This document shows positions 23,898-32,980 of a DNA stretch of 35,334 bases, in pieces (positions within the stretch are counted from its first letter, which is position 1; every line of letters begins with the position of its first letter). The DNA lies in NCBI GenBank assembly GCA_029265715.1, contig JAJUGZ010000037.1, forward strand, positions 1-35,334, given 5' to 3'. A program made the position numbers and the translations under genes. The stretch comes from Bacteroidota bacterium. Its GTDB lineage: Bacteria > Bacteroidota > Bacteroidia > Bacteroidales > Prolixibacteraceae. The notes under the pieces are model-generated. The model saw only the letters and a program-made list of their open reading frames with translations, was not told the DNA's origin and made no database searches.

Positions 23898-26876
23898 ATG
23901 CAAAACAAAGGAGCAATTAGACTTTTTGCTATTCTTCTTGGCTTGGTTTGTCTTTATCAGCTGACGTTTACCTACAAAGCCCGTCAGGTTGAAAAAGCAG
24001 CCGTTCAGTACGCCAAAGGAGATAAGATGAAAGAGCTGGTTTACCTCGACTCTATTTCCGGAGAAGTGGTTTACAACCTGGGCTTCCGCAAGTACACGTA
24101 CAAAGAAGTGAAAGAGCTGGAAATGAACCTGGGTCTTGACTTAAAAGGGGGTATGAACGTTACCCTTGAAGTATCGGTCGTTGATTTGATCAAATCCCTC
24201 TCGAACTTCAGCAAAGACTCAACCTTCAACAAAGCCCTCCGTTTAGCCGTTGAGAAACAACGCAACAGCCAGGACGATTTCGTCACCCTGTTTGGGAAAG
24301 CATTCGAAGAAGTGGACCCGAACGCCAAACTGGCTTCGATTTTCAACACGCTCGACCTGAAAGACAAAATCAACTACAAATCGACCAACGCCGAAGTTCT
24401 AAGCGTACTGCGCAAAGAAACTGACGCAGCCATCCAAAACTCGTTCAACATCATCCGCACCCGTATCGACCGCTTTGGTGTTGCCCAACCCAACATCCAG
24501 CCACTGCAAACAGCCGGCCGCATCCTGGTTGAGCTTCCGGGTATCGATGACCCCAAACGTGTACGCAAGCTCCTCCAGGGAACTGCAAACCTTGAGTTCT
24601 GGGAAACATACGACAACAGCGAAGTTTATCCTTATTTGGCCCAGGTAAACCAAAAATTAACCGAGGTTCTTAGCCTGACCCCATCACAAGCCGCTTCCGA
24701 CACAACTACTGCAGCAAAGGCTGATACAACCCAAACGGCCTCGAACGATTTGTTGAAAGAAATGCAGGGAGCAAAAGCCGACTCGGGTGCCGTTGTTGAC
24801 CAAAACGTAAAAAAACAATTCCCTTTGTTCTCTATCCTGAACCCATCAATCACCCAGGATGGGCAATTGTATCCGGGTCCGGCAGTTGGTACAGCTCACT
24901 TTAAAGACACGGCAACCGTTAACCACTACCTGAAAATGCCGCAGATCAAAGCACTGCTGCCCCGGAACCTCGATTTCAAATGGACTGCAAAATCAATTGA
25001 TAAAGGTGAAAAATATTTCCGCCTGATTGCCATCAAAGTCACAACCCGCGATGGACGCGCCCCACTTTCTGGTGATGTAATTACCGATGCCCGTCAGGAT
25101 TACGAACAATACGGCAGCCGCCCGGAAGTTTCTATGTCGATGAACAGCGAAGGTGCCAAAACCTGGGCCCGCATGACCAAAGAAAACATCGGAAAATCAA
25201 TTGCCATTGTTCTTGACAACTACGTTCGTTCTTATCCAACTGTAAACAGCGAAATTACCGGAGGCCGCTCAAGCATCACCGGGCTGGAAACCGTTGAAGA
25301 AGCAAAAGACTTGGCAAACATTCTGAAATCGGGTAAAATGCCGGCCCCGGCCAAAATCATTGCCGAAGACATCGTAGGCCCGTCTTTAGGTAAAGAAGCC
25401 ATCAACAGTGGGTTGTGGTCGTTTGTTATTGCATTCGTACTCGTTTTGGCTTACATGTTATACTTCTATAGTAAAAATGCCGGCTTGGCAGCCAACGTGG
25501 CATTGGTCGTGAACATGTTCTTTATCTTCGGTATCCTGGCTTCGCTGGGCGCCGTATTAACCTTGCCGGGGATTGCCGGTATCGTATTGACCCTGGGTAT
25601 GGCTGTTGACGCCAACGTGTTGATTTACGAACGTGTCGAAGACGAAATCCTTTCAGGAAAAGGCTTGCGCCTGGCCGTTACCGATGGTTATAAAAATGCT
25701 TACTCGGCCATTATCGACGGACAGGTAACTACCCTGTTAACCGGTATCATCCTGTACTTCTTTGGGTCCGGCCCGATCAAAGGTTTTGCAACCACATTGA
25801 TCATCGGTATCCTGACCTCATTGTTCACCGCTATTTTCATCACCCGTCTGATTTTCGAACGCAGATTAGATAAAAACAAGAATGTTCTTTTCACCAGCAG
25901 CGCAACACGCAACTGGTTACGTCATACCCATATCGATTTCCTGGGCAAACGCAAAATTTTCTATGTCGTTTCAGGTTCAATCATCGCCTTGTCGATCATT
26001 TCGTTTGCGATTCGCGGACTGAACTACGGCATCGACTTCAAAGGAGGCCGTACTTATGTGGTTCGTTTCGATCAACCGGTTAAAGTTGCTGAAGTACAAA
26101 AAGCCCTGACTGCAGTTTACGGCACAGCCCCGGAAGTTAAATCGTTTGGCGAAAGCAACCAAGTACGGATTACAACTACTTACCGGATTGAAGACATGAG
26201 TGAAGATGTTGATAACGAAGTAGAAGCAAAGCTATACGAAGGATTGAAAAACGCTGGTTTTGTCGGAACGATGGATATGGAAACATTCATCTCCCAACAT
26301 CGCATGAGTTCGCAAAAAGTCGGACCGACCATTTCGGATGACATCAAGAAAGACGCTGCGATCTCAATTACACTGGCCTTGATTGCTATCTTCCTGTATA
26401 TCCTGCTCCGGTTCCGGAACTGGCAGTATGGGTTAGGCGGTGTGCTTTCGCTGGCTCACGATGCAACGATTACGCTGGGTATTTTCTCCATGTTCTACGG
26501 AATTCTGCCATTCTCGCTCGAAATTGACCAGGCGTTCATCGCAGCCATCCTGACAGTGATCGGTTACTCAATCAACGACACCGTAATCGTGTACGACCGT
26601 ATCCGAGAGTATCTGCACTTGTACCCGCGCCGCGATATCGCCGAAAACATGAACCATGCCATGAACTCAACCCTGCGCCGTACATTCAATACATCGTTCA
26701 GTACCCTGGTGGTTCTGGTAGCAATCTTCTTGTTTGGCGGTACCTCGATCCAAGGGTTTACATTCGCCTTGCTGGTTGGTATCTTAGTTGGTACTTACTC
26801 TTCAATTTTCGTTGCAACTCCGATTGTTTACGATACCATTTTGAAAACAAACAAGGCTAAAGAAAAGAAAAATTAA
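23898..26876 (+). CDS. secDF: Fused protein translocase subunit SecDF
   Basis: This inner-membrane protein uses the proton gradient to pull preproteins out of the SecYEG channel on the periplasmic side. At 992 residues it joins SecD and SecF in one chain, usual in Bacteroidota. SecD: TM1 at about 8-24, LGLDLKGGMNVTLEV (about 77-92), a periplasmic domain with RIDRFGVAQPNIQ and VELPGIDDPKR, a Thr/Ala/Lys-rich insert at about 265-300, then five helices from about 505 with GMAVDANVLIYERVEDE, holding the proton-pathway Asp/Arg. SecF: TM at about 690-710, YGIDFKGGRTYVVRF (about 711), and YSINDTVIVYDRIRE near 895. The start is ATG at 23898. A tatA and a lolD follow downstream, so three export-related genes lie together. 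Confidence 0.97.
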   Translation: MQNKGAIRLFAILLGLVCLYQLTFTYKARQVEKAAVQYAKGDKMKELVYLDSISGEVVYNLGFRKYTYKEVKELEMNLGLDLKGGMNVTLEVSVVDLIKSLSNFSKDSTFNKALRLAVEKQRNSQDDFVTLFGKAFEEVDPNAKLASIFNTLDLKDKINYKSTNAEVLSVLRKETDAAIQNSFNIIRTRIDRFGVAQPNIQPLQTAGRILVELPGIDDPKRVRKLLQGTANLEFWETYDNSEVYPYLAQVNQKLTEVLSLTPSQAASDTTTAAKADTTQTASNDLLKEMQGAKADSGAVVDQNVKKQFPLFSILNPSITQDGQLYPGPAVGTAHFKDTATVNHYLKMPQIKALLPRNLDFKWTAKSIDKGEKYFRLIAIKVTTRDGRAPLSGDVITDARQDYEQYGSRPEVSMSMNSEGAKTWARMTKENIGKSIAIVLDNYVRSYPTVNSEITGGRSSITGLETVEEAKDLANILKSGKMPAPAKIIAEDIVGPSLGKEAINSGLWSFVIAFVLVLAYMLYFYSKNAGLAANVALVVNMFFIFGILASLGAVLTLPGIAGIVLTLGMAVDANVLIYERVEDEILSGKGLRLAVTDGYKNAYSAIIDGQVTTLLTGIILYFFGSGPIKGFATTLIIGILTSLFTAIFITRLIFERRLDKNKNVLFTSSATRNWLRHTHIDFLGKRKIFYVVSGSIIALSIISFAIRGLNYGIDFKGGRTYVVRFDQPVKVAEVQKALTAVYGTAPEVKSFGESNQVRITTTYRIEDMSEDVDNEVEAKLYEGLKNAGFVGTMDMETFISQHRMSSQKVGPTISDDIKKDAAISITLALIAIFLYILLRFRNWQYGLGGVLSLAHDATITLGIFSMFYGILPFSLEIDQAFIAAILTVIGYSINDTVIVYDRIREYLHLYPRRDIAENMNHAMNSTLRRTFNTSFSTLVVLVAIFLFGGTSIQGFTFALLVGILVGTYSSIFVATPIVYDTILKTNKAKEKKN

Positions 26877-26897
26877 TTCGGTATTAATTTTATATGC

Positions 26898-26942
26898 TGA
26901 GAGGGGCTTCATCCGGTTTTCCGGAGAAGTCCCTTTCTTTTT
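26898..26942 (+). terminator. Rho-independent terminator of secDF
   Basis: An imperfect long stem around aggggcttcatccgg and ccggagaagtccct with a TTTT loop is followed by a T-rich tail at 26934-26942. Confidence 0.75.
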
Positions 26943-27006
26943 CGGGGCAACCGCCCGGATACAAACAAATCCGAATATCCAACGGGCAAAAAATTTTCAG
27001 GAAATA

Positions 27007-27037
27007 TTTTGCCGAGGTCTTATAATGAGTACTTTTA
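27007..27037 (+). promoter_or_regulatory. Possible promoter of tatA
   Basis: TTTTG at 27007-27011 and TACTTTTA at 27030-27037 lie 18 bp apart, close to the -33/-7 pattern with one mismatch, 43 bp before the chosen ATG. Confidence 0.4.
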
Positions 27038-27079
27038 CGAACCATCTAAACATGTTTTACTTTTTTGAATAGACTAAAA

Positions 27080-27379
27080 ATGGCTGAGTGTATTTTATTT
27101 ATAAGCGGGGGTGAGTTAATTATGGTCATGCTGTTGGCCTTGTTGTTTTTCGGTTCAAAAGCAATTCCGGACATTGCGAAGACGCTTGGAAAAGGAATGC
27201 GGGAATTCAAAAAAGCTGCCAACGAGATCCAGCGCGAACTGGAGGCTAATACGAGCGATGTCAGAAAAGACATCGAAGAGATTAAATCGAGTGTAACCAA
27301 AGATGTTGACAACCTCACATCAACAGTAAAGACCGAAAGCGACAATATCTCGAAAGAAATTAAAGCCGGAATGGATTAA
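27080..27379 (+). CDS. tatA: Sec-independent (twin-arginine) translocase subunit TatA
   Basis: TatA oligomers form the transient pathway for folded Tat substrates. The 99-residue protein has the short N-terminal helix (residues about 4-20, FISGGELIMVMLLALLFFG), the FGSKAIPDIAKTLGKGMREFKKA hinge and amphipathic helix, and a charged coiled-coil tail. The helix begins with Glu in GGEL, as usual. I chose ATG at 27080; a TTG at 27065 would add five residues and is less likely. lolD begins 33 bp downstream on the same strand. No tatC is present in the window. Confidence 0.9.
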   Translation: MAECILFISGGELIMVMLLALLFFGSKAIPDIAKTLGKGMREFKKAANEIQRELEANTSDVRKDIEEIKSSVTKDVDNLTSTVKTESDNISKEIKAGMD

Positions 27380-27412
27380 TCGTTGAACCTTCTATAAAAA
27401 ACAACCCGGGTT

Positions 27413-28075
27413 TTGATCAGCGTAAAAAATATTACCAAATCGTTTGGCAACCTTCAGGTGCTGAAAGGTATCGACCTTGAAATACCACAGGGGAAACTGT
27501 ATTCGATTGTTGGCCCCAGCGGCGCCGGAAAAACAACACTCTTACAGATTATTGGCACGCTTAGCCATCCTGAAAATGGCGATGTGGTTATCAATGGGAA
27601 CAAAATTTCGTCGATGAATGAAAAGCAGCTGGCAGCTTTCCGGAACAAGGAAATTGGCTTTGTGTTTCAGTTTCACTATCTGCTGCCCGAATTCACGGCC
27701 CTCGAAAATGTCTGTATTCCGGCATTCATCGCCAAAACGCCCAAGAAAAAAGCTGAACAGCGCGCCAAAGAACTGCTCAATTTTCTGGGACTTTCGGCAC
27801 GGTTGGCCCACAAACCCAACGAACTTTCGGGCGGGGAGCGACAGCGTGTAGCCATTGCCCGCGCCCTGGTCAATAATCCAAAGGTAATCCTGGCCGATGA
27901 ACCTTCGGGAAACCTCGACTCGAAAAACCGTGAAGACTTGCATCAACTTTTCTTCACGCTGCGCGACCAATTTGGGCAAACGCTGGTTATTGTAACCCAC
28001 GACGAAAGTTTTGCAAGCCAAAGCGATCGGATCATCCGGATGCGCGACGGCCTTATCGAATCCACCCATGAATGA
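27413..28075 (+). CDS. lolD: Lipoprotein-releasing ABC transporter ATP-binding protein, LolD-like
   Basis: This is the cytoplasmic ATPase that powers extraction of outer-membrane lipoproteins by the LolCE permease. The 220-residue protein has Walker [10 protein letters not shown] (34-42), a Q-loop at [17 protein letters not shown], signature [15 protein letters not shown], Walker [14 protein letters not shown] and switch His in IVTHDES. The [11 protein letters not shown] motif is typical of the MacB/LolD group. No LolC or LolE permease gene is adjacent. The start is TTG at 27413, which gives the family beginning [12 protein letters not shown]; no ATG fits. Its last 8 nt overlap the next gene (ATG at 28068), pointing to coupled translation. 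Confidence 0.88.
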   Translation: MISVKNITKSFGNLQVLKGIDLEIPQGKLYSIVGPSGAGKTTLLQIIGTLSHPENGDVVINGNKISSMNEKQLAAFRNKEIGFVFQFHYLLPEFTALENVCIPAFIAKTPKKKAEQRAKELLNFLGLSARLAHKPNELSGGERQRVAIARALVNNPKVILADEPSGNLDSKNREDLHQLFFTLRDQFGQTLVIVTHDESFASQSDRIIRMRDGLIESTHE

Positions 28076-28835
28076 CGACCTGCACGCCTTTCTCGAAGAG
28101 AAATACCAACAATACCACCAGCCTTTTTTTATCGAAACCGACCCGGTTCAGGTTCCGGCACTTTTTGCCGGAAAAGAAAATCAGGAAATTGCAGGTTTTT
28201 TAGCGTCGACCATTGCCTGGGGGCAACGCCCCACCATTATCCGGAATGCCAGCCGGTTAATGACCCTGATGGAGAACAATCCGTACGGCTTTTTGATGAA
28301 CACCTCCGAAAAAGACTGGACTGCTTTTCTGGATTTTAAGCACCGTACCTTCAACGGCGCCGATGCTATTTTTTTCCTTAAATCGTTGCAGCACATCTAC
28401 ATGCAGGAAGGCGGACTGGAACAGGTTTTTACCAATGGTTTTGAAAAAGGTAAAACAGTATTTTCGGCGCTGTCCCACTTTCGAACCTTATTTTTTAAGC
28501 CGGAACACCCGGCCCGAACCGAGAAACACATATCCGACGTTCAGAAAGGCGCCTCGGCCAAACGCCTCAACATGTTTTTGCGCTGGATGGTCCGCCCTGC
28601 TGAGCAAGGCATCGACTTTGGCCTGTGGAAAGGCATCCCGACATCGGCGCTCATGCTGCCACTCGACATACACACCGGTCGTGTAGCGCGACGACTTGGC
28701 TTGCTCACCCGCAAACAAAACGACTGGCAGGCTGTTGAAGAAGTAACGGCCCGCCTGAGAGATTTCGACCCTGTTGACCCCGTAAAATACGACTTTGCAC
28801 TTTTCGGGCTGGGTATCTTCGAAAAGTTTGCCTGA
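28068..28835 (+). CDS. TIGR02757 (DUF2400) family protein
   Basis: This 255-residue cytoplasmic protein has the pattern of the TIGR02757 family: [19 protein letters not shown] (about 43-61), [13 protein letters not shown] (about 165-177), [15 protein letters not shown] (about 200-214) and [16 protein letters not shown] (about 234-249). The fold resembles helix-hairpin-helix DNA glycosylases, but no enzyme activity is established that I know of. The start is ATG at 28068, overlapping the lolD stop by 8 nt (atgaatga), so translation is coupled. A longer frame from 28011 exists but lies inside lolD and is not conserved. Its stop lies 6 bp from the end of the convergent DUF5916 remnant. Confidence 0.9.
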   Translation: MNDDLHAFLEEKYQQYHQPFFIETDPVQVPALFAGKENQEIAGFLASTIAWGQRPTIIRNASRLMTLMENNPYGFLMNTSEKDWTAFLDFKHRTFNGADAIFFLKSLQHIYMQEGGLEQVFTNGFEKGKTVFSALSHFRTLFFKPEHPARTEKHISDVQKGASAKRLNMFLRWMVRPAEQGIDFGLWKGIPTSALMLPLDIHTGRVARRLGLLTRKQNDWQAVEEVTARLRDFDPVDPVKYDFALFGLGIFEKFA

Positions 28836-28841
28836 CCCTGA

Positions 28842-29333
28842 TCAGTTAAACCAGTACGACAGTTTTACCACCAACGCCCGGTTACGCGAGTTCCAGCTTC
28901 CGGGAAAATAATTATCGGTATAAACAATAAACAAATCAGAAACTGGCTTGTAGCGCCACTGAAAGCGCATGTTCACATTCATATTATCGATCTGTTCGTT
29001 GTACTGAACGTAGGTCGAGAAAAATACGTTCTCGGTAAACGTAAAGTCGAACTTCGGGCCTACCAGCCAAAACCGGGTGCGTTCAAACGGACTTGGCAAA
29101 TTTATGTCATTGTACGAAAAGTTCACCGCCATGTTCAAATAGGGTTGATACCGATAACTAACTTTCCCTTCGACAAATTTGATATTCCCACTATAAAACT
29201 CACCGGAAGCCGCCAGCGAATACCAATTCAGCATCTTTCGGGTATCCGAATGATATTCCACAAACCCCAATTGGTAATTGTATTCGTTTCCGGCCGAAAG
29301 TACTGACTGGCTTGAGTGGGTCGGATCAATTTC
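28842..29333 (-). pseudogene. C-terminal remnant of a DUF5916-type outer-membrane protein
   Basis: The open frame (164 codons before an upstream in-frame stop) encodes alternating aromatic and polar beta strands ending FRWRYKP-like (QWRYKPVSDLFIVYTDNY) and LVVKLSYWFN. This C-terminal pattern is that of DUF5916 proteins, which have an N-terminal carbohydrate-binding domain and a C-terminal outer-membrane barrel of about 700-800 residues in total. All but the last ~160 residues are missing, and there is no signal peptide or convincing start (a TTG at 29270 is available but mid-domain). The break at about 29334 abuts unexplained sequence up to the exporter operon. Confidence 0.7.
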
Positions 29334-29488
29334 TCATAAGCTCTCAGGTTGATTTAGGTTACCTTTCAGACTGTTAAAGTAACAAAAACCCTTAAGCCTT
29401 TACCTAATGGTGCGATCAACTCGTGAAAAGCCTAGGCTCAAAATCTGCAGAACTGTAACCCGGCTAAGTGGTGCATCCAAAAGAGAAC
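29334..29488. other. Unexplained junction sequence between barrel remnant and exporter operon
   Basis: No gene is visible. It contains gtgcg at 29410-29414 followed by a purine-rich, structured-looking tract on the plus strand. This weakly recalls the 5' end of a group II intron, but a five-base match is not evidence alone. Confidence 0.3.
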
Positions 29489-30706
29489 CTACTCAACAGG
29501 TTCTTTCGCCATTTTCGTTGCATTGTGCCGGGCCGAAAAATACAAAGCCACGGTCGCTGTCAAAAAATAGAAAAACGTCTGGGCAATCATCAGAAGATAT
29601 TCGTGGCGCACAGACGTAAAATCAACCCCCATGACACGAAATCTCAGATAGGCCGGGACCATCAGCGTTGAGGGGAACAAATGCGCCATGACATAAAGAA
29701 CCCGGGGAATAGAACTCACCGGCCACGAGATCCCACTCAGAAACATGACAATGGGAGACAGAAAAACCATAAACATGATAGACGATTCGCGACGGCGAAA
29801 CAAAACCGACACCGTGATTCCCATGAAAATAACCGAAAGCAAAAAAGGAATAACCAGCATCAACACCGGGAAAAAGCCGCTACGATCGGGATATCCGAAC
29901 CCGTGGTGAATCCAGACCATAGTCAGAACACAGTTAAACAGATAAATTAACAGGTAAGCAAAAGCCTTTCCAAAGAGAATAGGAAACACACCTCCCCTTT
30001 TTAAGGCTACCGGTACCATGAAACTATCCCTTTTTTTCTCTTTGGCAGTTCCACCCAACATCCCAATCCCGACAAGAAGCGTCTGCTGCAGAATGATCAG
30101 GATTAAGCCGGGCATCACAAACGTGCCGTATCCGGAAAACGGATTGTACAGAAAATGGATGTCGGCTGAAACCGGATCGCGGGCTTCCAGCGCCTGATCG
30201 TACGTTTTCCCTTCCATCATCAGCTTTTTAATCTCAACGCCAGCGCCAAAAGTTCCAACCGACGACACCGCCCCGCTAATAACCTGTCGGTAAATCAAGA
30301 AATAACTACCATCGGCATAAATTGAAACATGGGTTTGCCTGCCATTTAAGATATCGCGCTCAAAATTTTCGGGGACTACCAAGATTCCACCAGCCTTCAG
30401 ATCGAAAAATTTCTTACGGGCTTCGTCCAGACTGTTTGCCGTATAGTCGATATGAATTTGTTGCGTGCCATTTACCATGCGCACCAGTTGCTTGCTGGTA
30501 CTGGTCTGATCGAGATCGACCACAATGGTGCTTAGTTCACGGATCACTTCATTTTTGTAAGCAATGGAATAGGCCAAGGGATAAATCAGCAAAGCCCCCA
30601 GCAAAATCAGGATAGCTCCGCTGTCTTTACGGATAGCTTCCAGTTCGTCGATAAAAAACTGGCCTGTCATTTCAATTCCTTTCTTTATTTTCCGGAACAT
30701 CTGCAT
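29489..30706 (-). CDS. ABC-2 type transporter permease (YhhJ/YbhR-like), second of a pair
   Basis: This inner-membrane permease belongs to the ABC2_membrane_3 type and is fourth in the exporter operon. The 405 residues have one N-terminal helix (about 30-52), a periplasmic domain of about 140 residues (IVVDLDQTSTSKQLVRMV, then GGILVVPENFERDIL), and five helices in the last ~200 residues, including LFPSTLMVPAYLRFRVMGVDF, the late signature. The sequence VVDLDQTSTS is a family mark, shared with its neighbour (VDLDNTSLS). It starts 54 bp after the first permease. There is no ATP-binding gene in the operon. Confidence 0.9.
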   Translation of the reverse strand: MQMFRKIKKGIEMTGQFFIDELEAIRKDSGAILILLGALLIYPLAYSIAYKNEVIRELSTIVVDLDQTSTSKQLVRMVNGTQQIHIDYTANSLDEARKKFFDLKAGGILVVPENFERDILNGRQTHVSIYADGSYFLIYRQVISGAVSSVGTFGAGVEIKKLMMEGKTYDQALEARDPVSADIHFLYNPFSGYGTFVMPGLILIILQQTLLVGIGMLGGTAKEKKRDSFMVPVALKRGGVFPILFGKAFAYLLIYLFNCVLTMVWIHHGFGYPDRSGFFPVLMLVIPFLLSVIFMGITVSVLFRRRESSIMFMVFLSPIVMFLSGISWPVSSIPRVLYVMAHLFPSTLMVPAYLRFRVMGVDFTSVRHEYLLMIAQTFFYFLTATVALYFSARHNATKMAKEPVE

Positions 30707-30760
30707 GGTATCTTTTGCTATTTATCTATTTTTCTTAAAACTAATTAGTACCGGCTACCC

Positions 30761-31960
30761 CTACACTTTTCCCCAGTACTTTTCCTGCTGAAGCACCCGC
30801 TTGAGCCGGGGAAAAAGCGCCACCGACAACAACACGAAAATCAGGAATATGGCCACGTAACCGATTGCATGTGCAGCTGCTTCGCCCCGTATGGCCTGCG
30901 AAATAAATATCCTGATCCAATAGGTAAATGGGAAAACGTATGAAAAACCACGGGCCACTGCCGGCATTCCGATCGCTGGAAAGGTGAGCCCGGAAAACGT
31001 AAGGGCCATCATCGAATAAGCACTGGCCAGCGACAAGGCTAACCGGAGATTTGCAAACGCAGCCATGAGCAGAACCGCCAAAAGCTGATAAGTGACAATC
31101 AATGCCAGTTCGCCCATTGCCAGCATCCAGAAGTCGCCCCGGAGCGGAGTCCCCATTTGCACAAAGATGACCACATTCATAACGATCGCGTCAATCAGGA
31201 AAAGCAGCGTATACGGCAACAATTTCCCGGTAACAGCCACCGTAACACTTCCACCCGAGTGCTCGAGCCAATCAGGACCGGTTCCTTCCCGAACCTCGGT
31301 TCCAATGGCAAAAACGTTCGACAAGAGAGTAAAAACAATCAGCATCAACGGCAAAAGCGCCGTCAGCAAAAAATAAGAGTAGTTTCCATAGGGATTAAAA
31401 AGCACATGCTGATGCAGTTTCACCGGCTGAACCTTCGCCATCGCAGTTTCCTGCGGAAGTCCTTTCTTCAAAGCCATTTGCAGTTTAACACCCGTTGAAA
31501 GCGTAGCCAAACTCTTATAAATGCCTTTCTGCAAAAAACCGCCAACCAACATATTGGTATTATTGATGTAAACCGGGATTTTTTGGCTGTTCCCTTTCAG
31601 GATATTTTTCTCGGTATTCTCCGGAATAAGTACGATCGCCTGAATTTTCCCTTCGCTCATTTGCTGCGATGCTTCAGCCAGGTTCGGGAAGTGCATCGTA
31701 ATTTCAGCTTCAGGAGTAGCCCCGACCCACATACTAATTTTGCGTGACAATGAGGTATTGTCGAGATCGACAATGCCAACAGGCAGGTTTCTTGGAATGG
31801 ATTCGGAGAAAATTGATAACAAGACAATAAACGACAACAACGGACCGATGAGCGTAGTAAACAGATAAACTGTAGAACTGCTCATTCGGTCGATTTCCCG
31901 GAAGAAAACCCGAAAGAACGGATTATGCTGAAAAAACGATGTTCGCTTTCCGGAACTCAT
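30761..31960 (-). CDS. ABC-2 type transporter permease, first of a pair
   Basis: This paralogue of the next permease has the same plan: N-terminal helix about 28-50, periplasmic loop with GIVDLDNTSLSRKI and AIVLIPENTEKNIL, and five C-terminal helices ending in a basic tail. The 399-residue length is normal. I chose ATG at 31960, one codon after a possible TTG start. The gene lies 6 bp downstream of the adaptor, so the two are translated together. The two permeases probably pair in the membrane as a heterodimer. Drugs or lipids are usual substrates of such pumps, but this one is unassigned. Confidence 0.9.
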   Translation of the reverse strand: MSSGKRTSFFQHNPFFRVFFREIDRMSSSTVYLFTTLIGPLLSFIVLLSIFSESIPRNLPVGIVDLDNTSLSRKISMWVGATPEAEITMHFPNLAEASQQMSEGKIQAIVLIPENTEKNILKGNSQKIPVYINNTNMLVGGFLQKGIYKSLATLSTGVKLQMALKKGLPQETAMAKVQPVKLHQHVLFNPYGNYSYFLLTALLPLMLIVFTLLSNVFAIGTEVREGTGPDWLEHSGGSVTVAVTGKLLPYTLLFLIDAIVMNVVIFVQMGTPLRGDFWMLAMGELALIVTYQLLAVLLMAAFANLRLALSLASAYSMMALTFSGLTFPAIGMPAVARGFSYVFPFTYWIRIFISQAIRGEAAAHAIGYVAIFLIFVLLSVALFPRLKRVLQQEKYWGKV

Positions 31961-31966
31961 CAACCC

Positions 31967-32959
31967 CTATTTTTTGAATTGTTTCCAGTTTACCAGCACG
32001 CTCATTCCCGGACGCAAGCCTTCGAGTTTTTCGACCGGCACTGCATGTATCTCGAACGATTTCATATCAAACCCGCCGGAAGTTTTGGTTGAAGTCCAGG
32101 TCGCAAAATCGGCCATCGGGCTGATATAATCCACTCTCAGGGTTACATCTTTATTTCCTAATGCCGGGACCGTGGCTTTGATGGTACTGCCCATTTTTAC
32201 GTCGGCCATCAGGTCCTCGCGAATATAAAGCGTTGCCCAGGTATCGGTCAGGTCAAGAATGGTAACAACCGGATAACCCGTCGGGACCAACTCGCCTTCT
32301 TCAGCTACCAGATTGGAAACTTCGCCGGCAGCAGGCGCTTTAATCTGGGTTTCAGCCAAGTAGGCTTCCACTTCGGCAATGGCACCCTCCGCCTGATTGA
32401 CCAGCGCTTCGGCTGCTCGTTTATCTTCATAACGGGCGCCTTTACGTGCTTTGTCCCAAATGGCTTTGGCGGCATTAGCCGTTTCGCGGGCAGCCTTGGC
32501 CTGCGTATCAGCCTCGTCTTTTTTCTGTTCCGAAACCACGCCGTCGGCAAACAGATTGGCAACACGCTGTGCTGTTTTTTCATACAGGCGGGCGGCTGCT
32601 TCGGCTTTTAAATAAGTATTATAGGCTGCTTGGATATCTTCTTCCTGTGCACCATTTCGGGCTTTTAAACTTTGTGCCGCTGCTGCATTCTTAGCAGCCG
32701 TTGCCTGCTGCAATTTGGCTTCAATCTCCGGACTGTTGATTGAAAACAGAAATTCTCCTTTTTGTACTTTCTGCCCTTTCTTCACGGCAATGCTATCTAC
32801 TCGCCCCGGAATTTTGGAGGCAACCCGGATTTGTGTGGCTTCAATTTCTCCCTGAATTTCCAGCGGCACCGGACGGGTAATCAACCAGGTGGTGTAAAGA
32901 AGGAAAATCAGCAGGGCTATAAAAAAGATACCGATGATGAAGTTTCTTGTCTTGTTCAT
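31967..32959 (-). CDS. HlyD family secretion adaptor (YbhG/EmrA-like)
   Basis: This periplasmic adaptor bridges the permease pair and the outer-membrane channel. Residues 8-28 anchor it in the inner membrane. The lipoyl halves are at about 40-75 (RVASKIPGRVDSIAVKKGQKVQKG) and 205-240 (IKAPAAGEVSNLVAEEGELVPTG), separated by an Ala-rich coiled-coil hairpin (about 78-195). A beta-barrel ends with LRPGMSVLVNWKQ. It starts 21 bp after the channel gene and stops 6 bp before the permease, so it is the second gene of a four-gene operon. The intact C-terminus contrasts with the truncated adaptor at the left edge. Confidence 0.93.
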   Translation of the reverse strand: MNKTRNFIIGIFFIALLIFLLYTTWLITRPVPLEIQGEIEATQIRVASKIPGRVDSIAVKKGQKVQKGEFLFSINSPEIEAKLQQATAAKNAAAAQSLKARNGAQEEDIQAAYNTYLKAEAAARLYEKTAQRVANLFADGVVSEQKKDEADTQAKAARETANAAKAIWDKARKGARYEDKRAAEALVNQAEGAIAEVEAYLAETQIKAPAAGEVSNLVAEEGELVPTGYPVVTILDLTDTWATLYIREDLMADVKMGSTIKATVPALGNKDVTLRVDYISPMADFATWTSTKTSGGFDMKSFEIHAVPVEKLEGLRPGMSVLVNWKQFKK

Positions 32960-32980
32960 ATAACGATCGTTTTATTTATT

